A stretch of DNA of 64,000 nt. It comes from Marinifilum caeruleilacunae (GTDB lineage Bacteria > Bacteroidota > Bacteroidia > Bacteroidales > Marinifilaceae). Shown here one piece after another: positions 25,882-33,247 of this stretch. The stretch's first letter is position 1. Each line of letters opens with the position of its first letter. The translations under genes and the position numbers were made by a program. The notes beneath the pieces are model-generated. The model searched no databases. It was given only the letters and a program-made list of their open reading frames with translations, and was not told the origin of the DNA. The DNA is taken from positions 1 to 64,000 of the forward strand of contig NZ_RZNH01000009.1 in the NCBI RefSeq assembly GCF_013141825.1, given 5' to 3'.

Positions 25882-26288
25882 TTCTAACTTGAATATAAAT
25901 GCATCTAGTTAGGTTTACACACCCAATGTGGTTGCATAAGTAATAGCTATTGGTTTGTTTAAATTTAGTAAAATGTTTTTTATTTGTGCGTTGGGTAATG
26001 GGCAAAAAAGTCCTGCTAAAAAAAACGTAGTAGTTTCTTGTCGGAGAAGAAGCATGTTTCTCTTCCGACAAGAAGCCTGTTTCTTTTCCGACAAGAAGTA
26101 TGCTTCTCTTTGAACGAGAAGCCTAATACTTTTTGAAAACTTGTTATAACATGTTTCTGAGGCTTGTTATAACATCTTTCCAATACTTGTTATAGTAAGT
26201 TTTTTGTGGTTGTTTTGGTGGGGGTTAGGGCAGGCTTAGTACACGAGGGAACTCGTGAGCTACCGTGGGTTATGAACCACAATTGGCA
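25882..26288 (-). repeat. Long boundary: B repeat, C repeat (copy 4), REP, distal box
   Basis: Left box TTCTAAC (25882-25888), B to about 25998, C about 26005-26225, REP copy 3 at 26237-26271, and a distal box ATTGGCA (26282-26288) that matches the start GTCGGCAGTC of the 26296-27009 unit. This shows repeats inserted between the two halves of one site. Confidence 0.62.
26237..26271. repeat. REP hairpin copy 3
   Basis: TTAGTACACGAGGGAACTCG then TGAGCTACCGTGGG; a diverged REP with the CACGAG/CTCGTG stem intact. Confidence 0.65.
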
Positions 26289-26295
26289 GTAGTAA

Positions 26296-27009
26296 TTATT
26301 CAATCAAATATTTTATTTTTCTTTCATATACGTACACTTTTTCGTTTTGTCCACTTTTAAGATCGAATCGTTTCGTCCAATTTCCTTTATGGTCAAACTC
26401 TAAATACTTTACTGAGAATAATGTAGTATCAATATGCTGCCCAAACTCATTGATCATTATTGTTTTGGTTAGTTTTCCTGTTTCATCTCTATCATATTCC
26501 CAGGTAATTGATGTACTTTCATTGATTTGATTTGAAATCAATACACACAACCTATTTCTGTCATAAACCATTTTTGACTTTGTTTTAGTGGCATTGGTTA
26601 GATTAGTCCTTTCAATGACAAATGAACTGTCGGTTGAATTAATAACTTTATCTACATATATCAGTTTGTTAGTGTTGTCATAGGTATCCGCACCAGTGTA
26701 ATTTTTAGAAAAATCTGTCTTAACTTTCGTTATAGAATATAGTTTTCCATTTTCATCAAATGCTTTAGATAGTTCAAGTCGATTTTCATTATCGAAGAAT
26801 TTTTGAATTTCTATTTTGCCAGTACCTTCTTCGTTGATTTCTAGTATTGTTCCATTAACTACTCGTGCCGAATATCTTTTCTCAATCAATGATTTTATCT
26901 TTCCTTTCAGCTCTGAAGATTCAGCTGTTAAAACTTTGAATTTGCTTGTTTTAGTACATCCCATTAATAAGATTAAAATCAGAGAGAATAGTAATGTTAG
27001 TTGCTTCAT
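26296..27009 (-). CDS. Lipoprotein with YD/RHS-like repeat strands, 237 aa
   Basis: Lipobox LLMGC at residues 14-18. The mature part contains repeated beta units with asparagine/glycine turns (FDENGKLYSITKV, YDNTNKLIYVDKV, YDRDETGKLTKT, LEFDHKGNWTKRF), like the short RHS/YD-type repeats seen in many Bacteroidota lipoproteins and in the 56416 gene. It is probably a surface or periplasmic binding protein. Cassette ends GTCGGCAGT and ATTGGCAGT with the A/G at position 11. Confidence 0.7.
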   Translation of the reverse strand: MKQLTLLFSLILILLMGCTKTSKFKVLTAESSELKGKIKSLIEKRYSARVVNGTILEINEEGTGKIEIQKFFDNENRLELSKAFDENGKLYSITKVKTDFSKNYTGADTYDNTNKLIYVDKVINSTDSSFVIERTNLTNATKTKSKMVYDRNRLCVLISNQINESTSITWEYDRDETGKLTKTIMINEFGQHIDTTLFSVKYLEFDHKGNWTKRFDLKSGQNEKVYVYERKIKYLIE

Positions 27010-27033
27010 TTGTCGTATTGGTTTTTATATGAC

Positions 27034-27228
27034 TGCCGACTTGTAGATAAACCTAATTAGTGAATTTTACACACCAATATAGAGGTATAAACGTATTAGT
27101 TATTCGTTTGCTCAAATTTAGTAAAATGTTTTTTATTTGTGGGTTGGTTTTACTACATGAGATGACTCGTGTGGTAGCGTGGGCTTGTCCCGACCCTCCG
27201 CGATCGCCGCCTTTAATTTTTGTTAGCC
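27034..27228 (-). repeat. Chimeric boundary: B left half, REP, A-type right half
   Basis: Left box TGCCGAC (27034-27040) with the B repeat, REP copy 4 at 27151-27180, then an A-type right half (GCCGCCTTTAATTTTTG) and box GTTAGCC (27222-27228). It proves that B occupies the position of the left arm of an ordinary attC-like site. Confidence 0.7.
27151..27180. repeat. REP hairpin copy 4
   Basis: TACTACATGAGATGACTCGT then GTGGTAGCGT. The stem is partly decayed. Confidence 0.65.
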
Positions 27229-27752
27229 ATAGTTATTCTTATTCTATCAATGATTGCATGAGAATTTACAACTTTATTCAATGAAAAGTCTGCATTGTAT
27301 TCAGAAACAGGAGTATTATTAGAAATGAATTCAATCACGTAAAAGCATTTTTTACTATATGCATATTCCGTAGATTCATTTACTGCATCTAGTTCCATTC
27401 GGTAATCTGAATATTTTGAGGTAAAGTCATTAAGTGTTGATCCAACTCGAATATTTCCATCAACATAAACTTTTGGGTTTAACACGATAACTTCAAATAC
27501 TTTTCCAGAATTGTATTTAGTCCAAACGAAAAGTAAATTATCATGCTGATGCTTAATCAAAGTTCCTTCTAATTCACTGTCAATTCCATAGTTTGAAAGA
27601 AAATCTTTATCAAATGAGTATCCTACCAAAGATGATTTTATTTCAGATATTGTCATTCCTGGTTTTACGTATTTCAATACCTCAGAGGGATTTTTTTGGC
27701 AATATCCCCAATGAAAAAGAAGTAATAATGTTAATGTAAATATAATTCTCAC
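27213..27752 (-). CDS. Secreted cassette protein, 179 aa
   Basis: The signal peptide ends at WGYCQK. The mature part has a helical first section (VLKYVKPGMTISEIKSSLVG, similar in style to BLIP/SmpA-type repeats that begin PGMTxxEV) and a later copy-like section (GNIRVGSTLNDFTSKYSDY). This suggests a tandem SmpA/BLIP-like fold, tentatively. The stop lies in the attC-like site, so the C-terminal MANKN is encoded by it. Ends: CTTAGCCATA-A and GTTAGCCATA-G. Confidence 0.65.
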   Translation of the reverse strand: MRIIFTLTLLLLFHWGYCQKNPSEVLKYVKPGMTISEIKSSLVGYSFDKDFLSNYGIDSELEGTLIKHQHDNLLFVWTKYNSGKVFEVIVLNPKVYVDGNIRVGSTLNDFTSKYSDYRMELDAVNESTEYAYSKKCFYVIEFISNNTPVSEYNADFSLNKVVNSHAIIDRIRITMANKN

Positions 27753-27769
27753 TTTTTATTTCTATTTAT

Positions 27770-27910
27770 GGCTAAGGGTTTTGCTAAAATTTGACGGCGA
27801 TATTGTACTGCTTCCTTATCAAGTGCCGCCTGCTTTTATTGTTTTTGTTACATTTTCTAGTTGGGCCTGTCCCTATCCTTCGGGTTCACCGCCCTTTAAT
27901 TTTAATTAGC
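27770..27910 (-). repeat. attC-like site, A type, 141 bp
   Basis: Left box GGCTAAG (one base decayed) and right box ATTAGCT. The arms GCTAAAATTTGACGGCG and CCGCCCTTTAATTTTAA pair. Confidence 0.72.
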
Positions 27911-28502
27911 TTTCGTTCTCAATTTTACCATCACGGATAAAGAAAATTTCCTTTTTACTTTCCTTGTTTTTAAAGACAAACTCATCATTTTTTAACACAC
28001 GATTAATTGCTTTAGTCTCTAACTCAAATTTGTTTTCAGAGTGAATCTTTAGTATTTGAGTTGGTTCATACCCTGGGTCAATAAAATAACGATATGGAAC
28101 CGTTTTTCTGTCAATTAATTTTCCCGATTTCGATATGGTTGTAAATTGTAAGGTTGGACTTCCAGCTCCTGCTTGCGATGGGAAATAAACTAATAATAAG
28201 AAATTCAATTCCTTCCATTCACGATAACAAATAAATGTACAATTAGCTTCTTCTATTTTTTTTACCGAGTAATTTTCATCAAGGTTAAGCTTGATTAAAT
28301 CATTATTCGCCAAAGTTAACGTTTCAATTTTTGGAAGAGAATAAATATCAATTTCAGTGAGATTTAATGTGTCTTTACAGTTACTGGTTTCTGTAGCCAA
28401 TTCTCTCAACTCTTTATTTAATTCGTTTTGACTAAAAACAATATTTGCCTTAAAAATTACCAATAAGATAATAAAAGCAGTATTTCTTAATATAGTTTTC
28501 AT
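27906..28502 (-). CDS. Secreted cassette protein, 198 aa
   Basis: The signal peptide ends near VFSQNEL. The mature domain has beta-rich motifs (FICYREWKELNFLLLVYF, SPTLQFTTISKSGKLIDRKTVPY) and a C-terminal EIFFIRDGKIE. Possibly a six-bladed or beta-sandwich fold; family not recognised. It starts 11 bp after the stop of the 28514-28906 gene, so the two form one unit. The unit ends do not match each other (CTTGTAGGTA vs ATTAGCTTTC), perhaps because two cassettes fused and lost the internal site. Confidence 0.63.
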   Translation of the reverse strand: MKTILRNTAFIILLVIFKANIVFSQNELNKELRELATETSNCKDTLNLTEIDIYSLPKIETLTLANNDLIKLNLDENYSVKKIEEANCTFICYREWKELNFLLLVYFPSQAGAGSPTLQFTTISKSGKLIDRKTVPYRYFIDPGYEPTQILKIHSENKFELETKAINRVLKNDEFVFKNKESKKEIFFIRDGKIENES

Positions 28503-28513
28503 TTTATCTATTC

Positions 28514-28906
28514 TTATTTTTTCTTGCGTGTGTTAATTTCAATTGGTTTAATAATTGGTTCATTTAATGAAAATACTGAAATACAATAATCGATTCCTTC
28601 AATAAGAAATTCTCTTAATTGAAACATTTCATCTGAAATAAAAGAACGAGACTTTTCCTGATCTAACCATCCACCTTCGATAATTTCCAGGATCCAGTTG
28701 TCAGTTACAGTCTTATCATTCCAATAGTCCATCATATCTCTCTCGTGTATGCATTTAAAACCAAAGGGATTCTCAAAACGGATTAAATACTCATCAGTTT
28801 TATCTACAGAGTATTTTATATCTAATTTATCCAGGTTATAATTAATTGCAAGAATTTCAGGAGTGTTAAACTTCTGAATTATTGTATTCAGTTTTTTTGC
28901 TTTCAA
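28514..28906 (-). CDS. Hypothetical cassette protein, 130 aa
   Basis: A soluble protein with a helical N-terminus (KKLNTIIQKFNTPEILAIN) and W/D-rich middle (HERDMMDYWNDKTVTDNWILEIIEGGWLDQEKSR), with the look of an orphan immunity-type protein (impression only). No motif identifies it. First gene of a two-gene unit; its 5' boundary is a degenerate attC-like site with CTTGTAGGTA in place of GTTRRR. Confidence 0.6.
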   Translation of the reverse strand: MKAKKLNTIIQKFNTPEILAINYNLDKLDIKYSVDKTDEYLIRFENPFGFKCIHERDMMDYWNDKTVTDNWILEIIEGGWLDQEKSRSFISDEMFQLREFLIEGIDYCISVFSLNEPIIKPIEINTRKKK

Positions 28907-28934
28907 TTTGTTCCGTTTTTTAGTTCAGTCAATT

Positions 28935-29014
28935 ACCTACAAGAGTTTTGCTAATATTTGAGGACTCACGATAGTTTTCGGGGGAGGGTTACTGTCCTTT
29001 AATTTTTGTTAGCT
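28935..29014 (-). repeat. Shortened attC-like site, A type, 80 bp
   Basis: Left side ACCTACAAGAGTTTTGCTAA (decayed CCTAACGG), right box GTTAGCT (29008-29014). The central 50 bp of the A type are absent, as at 23048-23126. Confidence 0.62.
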
Positions 29015-29024
29015 GTAGTTCTTT

Positions 29025-29585
29025 TCAGCTTTCCCAAGTTATATAATTTAATGATCCATCTCTATTAATTTGTACTACTAAAAGCTGATTGCAAGGTTCT
29101 CCATCAATATCAATCGAGTAGTCAAATGTTCCGAAATAAGATGCCTGTGGATAAATACCAACTCTTATTAGGTTTAGTTTTTCCATTAATAGGTTACTTC
29201 TAGATTTTTTGCGATTCTTTAAGTCGATTATTCCAGCCAATTCATTCTCGCTAAGTTCATCAAGATAGAAGTTTAAATAGTCGGCTGTCATGCTAACGCT
29301 TTGTTCAAAGTCCGCTTTTATATAGTTCTGATTTTGAATGTCAAATTCAGGTATTTTGTTAATAAATTCTATTACCTGGTTTAATTGAAATTGACTGGTT
29401 GTTTCAGTCTCAAAATTCAAGTCCAAATTGAGTTTTCCTTCTCCAAACTTCAATGTCCAATCGTAATAATCAGTTAATTTATTCAAGTCTATCTCTGCGA
29501 AATCTGGTTTTTCCAAAACTAGGACTTCCATTTTTCTGTTTTCGTTCCTTTTATTGTTCCTTTTGAAAAAATCAAATATTCCCAT
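29025..29585 (-). CDS. DUF2004-like cassette protein, 186 aa
   Basis: A soluble protein; residues 30-60 (DFAEIDLNKLTDYYDWTLKF) and the end (YFGTFDYSIDIDGEPCNQLL) resemble DUF2004-type proteins, where a beta-sandwich carries a conserved FDYSI strand. The function of that family is unknown. A basic N-terminus (FFKRNNKRNENRK) could bind membrane or nucleic acid. The cassette ends GTTAACTCTA-A-T and GTTAGCTGTA-G-T keep nine of thirteen bases. Confidence 0.62.
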   Translation of the reverse strand: MGIFDFFKRNNKRNENRKMEVLVLEKPDFAEIDLNKLTDYYDWTLKFGEGKLNLDLNFETETTSQFQLNQVIEFINKIPEFDIQNQNYIKADFEQSVSMTADYLNFYLDELSENELAGIIDLKNRKKSRSNLLMEKLNLIRVGIYPQASYFGTFDYSIDIDGEPCNQLLVVQINRDGSLNYITWES

Positions 29586-29611
29586 TTTTTTTTATTCTTT
29601 GGTTAGATTAG

Positions 29612-29804
29612 AGTTAACGGTTGGCTAGATGAAGCGTATGGTGATTTAATGAACCAAACCTTTCAGAACTCCACTGAGCCAAATCTTTTATTTGTTTTAT
29701 TTTGTCATTTTTAAAGCCAAATCAAAGATTTGGCGGTATTCGATTAACCAACTTAACTTCCAAAGTCTCACGAACGCCATTTGCTTTATACTAGCGTGTT
29801 GGGT
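29612..29804 (-). repeat. attC-like site, 193 bp, second subtype
   Basis: Outer boxes AGTTAAC and GTTGGGT. Arms GCTAGATGAAGCGTATGGTG and CGCCATTTGCTTTATACTAG pair well. The centre has a GCCAAATC...GATTTGGC hairpin like that at 17211-17401. Confidence 0.8.
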
Positions 29805-29809
29805 ACAGT

Positions 29810-30283
29810 TTATAACTTTTTGTCATTGATATCACTATAAGGTGCATCGAGAAGAATCTTTTCTTGTTTTTGTTTGCATTTATGTCCTAATTTTGAATCA
29901 ATAGTATTTAAAAGTTCCAATTGCTTGTTAAATGCTATTATTCTAGGGTCTTGATTTTGCTTTCTATTTTTTACTTCGTAATCAAATGCCATTGTCAGAG
30001 TTATTCCTTCAAATACCCAATAAATTAACTCCTCTAGCTCAGCAGTTTTTCTTCTTTCTATTTCTTTTCCACGCTCAATAACTACGAAATGAAGATTATT
30101 ATCAACATCTATTTCTATATGTGGTCTAGCAAAGTCTTCGGAGTGTTCGTAAGTTGGCAAAAGGTTAACTGGAGCATTTATTCTTGATGCAAATTTCTCA
30201 ATTAGCCCTTTAATAAAGCGGTATGACATAGTTGGTTTTACCTGCTTTCTTTTTTTAAATAATTGTCTAATATTAAAACTCAT
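29810..30283 (-). CDS. Imm63-like immunity protein
   Basis: 157 residues. The middle contains the signature of Imm63 immunity proteins of polymorphic toxin systems (family knowledge): HFVVIERGKEIERRKTAELE, LIYWVFEGITLTMAFDYEVK, NRKQNQDPRIIAFNKQLELL and ILLDAPYSD. Imm63 proteins neutralise a partner toxin. No toxin gene is next to it, so it is an orphan, which is common in cassette arrays and lets a strain collect immunities. Cassette ends GTTGGGCACA-A-TT and GTTGGGTACA-G-TT. Confidence 0.8.
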   Translation of the reverse strand: MSFNIRQLFKKRKQVKPTMSYRFIKGLIEKFASRINAPVNLLPTYEHSEDFARPHIEIDVDNNLHFVVIERGKEIERRKTAELEELIYWVFEGITLTMAFDYEVKNRKQNQDPRIIAFNKQLELLNTIDSKLGHKCKQKQEKILLDAPYSDINDKKL

Positions 30284-30322
30284 AGTAAAGAGTATTTACA
30301 GTTTATGAGAAACTTGAATTGT

Positions 30323-30489
30323 GCCCAACTTGTATATAAACGCAACTAGTTACGTTTACATGTCCAATATGGCTGTATAAAGGTAATAGTTATACGTTTG
30401 CTTAAATTTAGTAAAATGTTTTTTATTTGTTGGGTGGTTTTACCACACGAGAGGGCTCGTGCGATAGCGGGGGATAGCGAGCACACTAT
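30323..30489 (-). repeat. Cassette boundary: B repeat plus REP
   Basis: Box GCCCAAC (30323-30329) then the B repeat to about 30440 and REP copy 5 (30441-30473). The B repeat ends GTTGGGTGG. The distal box for the 30490 unit is unclear. Confidence 0.62.
30441..30473. repeat. REP hairpin copy 5
   Basis: TACCACACGAGAGGGCTCGT then GCGATAGCGGGGG. Stem CACACGAG/CTCGTGCG. Confidence 0.8.
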
Positions 30490-31479
30490 TTATTCAATAT
30501 CGTTTATTCCAATGTTTTCATTTGAAGCTTCTTCAAGCACTTTAAGTATTTCTGGCGGAGGTGGAGGTGGAGGCACTCTTTTTTCTGGAATGTCAAGCTC
30601 AACCTCAAAAGTCAATTTATAGCCACAGGAGTCTAATGATGAAGTTTTATACAAATTAAACATCTCAGAACTTACATTTTTAACTCTTGCAGGAAAATCT
30701 CTCCGGTAACCCCAGAATCTTTTTGTTTTATTTTTATTGTAATCAATGATTAACTCCACATATGGTTCATCAATTGGTGGACAAAATTCTGAATCGTTAT
30801 TCTCGATATTTGCGATTCTTATAAGGTTTTCAAACTTATCAAATTGCGATTGGGTTATTTCACCGTTATAGAATCCTTGTTTGTCAGCATATTTTCCACC
30901 CCAAAAATTGAAATTAAGTCCTTTATCAATTTTAATGGCTATTGCTGGGCAATTCCCATAACACAAACTACTAGAAAACTCAATTGTGTCAACAGTCATA
31001 TTTAGATCATAAAGTAGAGTGTCATTGTAAAATTTATATTGATCTTGGTTCTTAAAAGGGAATCCATATCCTTCTATTTTATCAATTATCAAGCTGTCAG
31101 TATTTGCTTTTAAGATTTTTCCTATAAAATATTTATATGTCACTCGATATAAACTGTCGTTTTTGATAAATTTATGAAAACGAATATCAACTTTTCCTTT
31201 TGAACGAATTCCATTATCAATTATCCATTTGTCATAGTATGAAGTGTCACAAATAATTAGAGTGTCATTTGAAATTGAATAATTTGCAATCTTTTTATTA
31301 TAGAAGTATGCAACACCATTTCCAAAGTGAAGTGCTTGGTCTTTATATTCTATCAAGTTACTATCTTTCTCACTGACACACAGATTCCAATATTTCTTGT
31401 TGAAATTTTTATCAATAGGCTCTTTAGTTGAGCATCCAATTATAAAAATCAGAATCAATATTATAGATGTGTACTTCAT
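30490..31479 (-). CDS. DUF6438-like lipoprotein with proline tract
   Basis: 329 residues, lipobox IGCSTKE. After a cassette-specific N-terminal part, residues about 160-275 match the style of DUF6438 (TIEFSSSLCYGNCPAIAIKI, YADKQGFYNGEITQSQFDKF), a beta domain of unknown role in Bacteroidota. The C-terminus carries PPPPPPP followed by an acidic tail; proline tracts at the end of such lipoproteins may cross the cell wall or bind partners (inference). No attC-like site separates it from the 31498 unit: only a right box, GTTATGG, sits 8 bp before its start. Confidence 0.7.
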   Translation of the reverse strand: MKYTSIILILIFIIGCSTKEPIDKNFNKKYWNLCVSEKDSNLIEYKDQALHFGNGVAYFYNKKIANYSISNDTLIICDTSYYDKWIIDNGIRSKGKVDIRFHKFIKNDSLYRVTYKYFIGKILKANTDSLIIDKIEGYGFPFKNQDQYKFYNDTLLYDLNMTVDTIEFSSSLCYGNCPAIAIKIDKGLNFNFWGGKYADKQGFYNGEITQSQFDKFENLIRIANIENNDSEFCPPIDEPYVELIIDYNKNKTKRFWGYRRDFPARVKNVSSEMFNLYKTSSLDSCGYKLTFEVELDIPEKRVPPPPPPPEILKVLEEASNENIGINDIE

Positions 31480-31486
31480 TTTTTTT

Positions 31487-31493
31487 GTTATGG
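31487..31493 (-). repeat. Isolated right box (attC remnant)
   Basis: GTTATGGCTT-G-TTA (31487-31500) is the end of the 31498-32121 unit (start GTTATGGCTT-A-TTA). The rest of the site is missing and the next start codon follows after eight T/A bases. Confidence 0.65.
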
Positions 31494-31497
31494 CTTG

Positions 31498-32121
31498 TTA
31501 TTTATACGTTATCATTACTTCAATCTTAAATTTTGCAAATATTCCAATTCCAGGGATTTCTTTTATTTTTCTGTCAAAGCTTATTGCTAAACCAACTATT
31601 TTTTCATCATCCTCCCAGAACATATTTTCAATAAATTTATTTTCATTATCTGCAATGGTTTTCTTTTTTATTGGCTCTCCTAATTCAGATTTTAACTTTT
31701 GCTCTAATGAATTATATTTTTCTTTAAATCCCTTCTCATTTTTTGATAACTTCTTTAGCCATTTTTCATTGCCTTTAGCTTTAAACTTCGGATTATACAA
31801 TCCCCAGTGATAACTTCTCCCTTTTAACTCTGTCCAGTCTTTATTGAAGTGATACCATATATGCAATTGAGGGTCAAATTCATCATCATTTCTTTTAAAT
31901 ATCAAAGCTTTTGTTTGAACTAAGGTCTCTAAGTCAAAATGTGGATTTTTCAAAATTCCAAAGTCATCCAATGTATCTTTAGGTGTTGAATTTTTAGATT
32001 TTTCATAAACTTCAACCTCAGAAACAGAAATTTTACTAAAGTCAATTCCTTGTCCTACAACTGAATTTGACACTAATAATGTCACAATAAAAATTACACT
32101 TTTCAATATTTTATAATACAT
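31498..32121 (-). CDS. Secreted cassette protein, 207 aa
   Basis: Start at 32121 (MYYKILKSVIFIVTLLVSNSVVGQG); a longer frame to 32253 runs through the attC-like site. The mature domain is basic and aromatic (HIWYHFNKDWTELKGRSYHW), with a charged middle (KWLKKLSKNEKGFKEKY) and a C-terminal strand EIPGIGIFAKFKIEVMITYK. No family recognised. The stop lies within the remnant box, and the private ends match over 14 bases with the A/G mismatch. Confidence 0.65.
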   Translation of the reverse strand: MYYKILKSVIFIVTLLVSNSVVGQGIDFSKISVSEVEVYEKSKNSTPKDTLDDFGILKNPHFDLETLVQTKALIFKRNDDEFDPQLHIWYHFNKDWTELKGRSYHWGLYNPKFKAKGNEKWLKKLSKNEKGFKEKYNSLEQKLKSELGEPIKKKTIADNENKFIENMFWEDDEKIVGLAISFDRKIKEIPGIGIFAKFKIEVMITYK

Positions 32122-32139
32122 GTTTCTATTTTTAATAAG

Positions 32140-32261
32140 CCATAACGTTGAGTGTATGGTGTCGTAAGGGATTGCGGACTGTAAACCTATCATGTTACCA
32201 CCCAAAATTGATGCGGGTGATACTGCTCTGAAACACTTATTCACTATACACATTGTTGCAT
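32140..32261 (-). repeat. attC-like site, 122 bp
   Basis: Outer boxes CCATAAC and GTTGCAT, different from each other. Arms GTGTATGGTG and CACTATACAC pair next to the boxes. Confidence 0.75.
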
Positions 32262-32266
32262 GAAGT

Positions 32267-32986
32267 TTATATTTCTATCTCTTTAATCATTAGTCGTCTG
32301 TTTTCTAGGTCAATATATGTCCTATAAACATCAATTCGACCGTTATATTTCCGTATTTCAAATCCTAATGAATCAATGAATGTTTGCGAAACATTCTTAT
32401 CCATATTAAGAATCAATTTACTTGAATGTATTATAAATTCAGGAATGTCTTCGATTTTCCCAATCACGTCATTAAATTGAATGCAAAATCTGCCACAGTT
32501 GTTTAAAGTATCTCCAAAAATTATCTCTTTATGTGAATCTTTAAGTTCTCCTATGTGCAAGAATGCTGAGTTGATTTGATTATAATCCAGATAAACGTCT
32601 TCTTTTTTAGTCAATTCGGGAACAACCTTTAGCATCAGAGGACCAGAAATATCTCCTATAAATAAACTATCATTATAATCATATCTTATCCATTTATGTT
32701 TATCGCTTATAAAAACTGTGTCATTTTGAATTTTATAGTCAAGAATCCACTCATTCGAATCACCATATGGAATATAAAATCTTTTCCCTTCAAAATCCTT
32801 TTTATACCAACCGTCCAATACAACAGGGTCAATAAGAATTAATGAATCAGTCAAATGGTAAGCATGAAAACAGTCAGGATGATTTATATTATATTCTCTC
32901 CAATATCCAGTCAAATCATAATCGGATGAACAGGAATTTATAATCAGAATAATTATCAGTATTGATATATCTCGTAGGTGTCTCAT
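32267..32986 (-). CDS. Cassette lipoprotein, 239 aa
   Basis: Start at 32986 (MRHLRDISILIIILIINSCSS) with lipobox NSCSS; the longer frame to 33052 translates the boundary. The first half contains short-repeat beta motifs typical of exported Bacteroidota proteins (YHLTDSLILIDPVVLDGWYK, WILDYKIQNDTVFISDKHKW). The C-terminal 60 residues are alpha/beta. Function not recognised. Private ends GTTGCATGTA-A-TTTA and GTTGCATGAA-G-TTTA match over 13 of 15. Confidence 0.66.
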   Translation of the reverse strand: MRHLRDISILIIILIINSCSSDYDLTGYWREYNINHPDCFHAYHLTDSLILIDPVVLDGWYKKDFEGKRFYIPYGDSNEWILDYKIQNDTVFISDKHKWIRYDYNDSLFIGDISGPLMLKVVPELTKKEDVYLDYNQINSAFLHIGELKDSHKEIIFGDTLNNCGRFCIQFNDVIGKIEDIPEFIIHSSKLILNMDKNVSQTFIDSLGFEIRKYNGRIDVYRTYIDLENRRLMIKEIEI

Positions 32987-33112
32987 TAAATTACATGCAA
33001 CTTGTAAATAAACACAACCAATTACGTTTACACGCCCAATATGGCTATACAAACCAAATAGCTATATGTTTGCTTAAATTTAGTAAAATGTTTTTTATTT
33101 GTTGGGTGGTTT

Positions 33113-33145
33113 TATCACACAAGATGACTCGTGCGATAGCGGGGG
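33113..33145. repeat. REP hairpin copy 6
   Basis: TATCACACAAGATGACTCGT then GCGATAGCGGGGG. Confidence 0.7.
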
Positions 33146-33148
33146 AGT

Positions 33149-33181
33149 AAAAAAAAGCCAACCTGCTAGGGTCGGCTTTTG
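33149..33181 (-). terminator. Intrinsic terminator of the thioredoxin-like gene
   Basis: On the minus strand: AAAAGCCGACCCTAGCAGGT then TGGCTTTTTTTT. Stem AAAGCCGACC/GGTTGGCTTT with a following T-tract; well placed 67 bp after the 33248 stop. Confidence 0.8.
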
Positions 33182-33247
33182 ATAATATTGTGGCGGTGTT
33201 AATTTATGCTATCCCGCTAATTACATCTAAAAAAAATGTGAGCAGCT

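Larger units (their letters stand above)
32995..33244 (-). repeat. Long boundary: B repeat, REP, terminator, distal box
   Basis: Left box ATGCAAC (32995-33001), B to about 33110, REP copy 6 (33113-33145), an intrinsic terminator, and a distal box GTGAGCA (33238-33244) matching the start GTTAGCAGC of the next unit. Confidence 0.66.
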
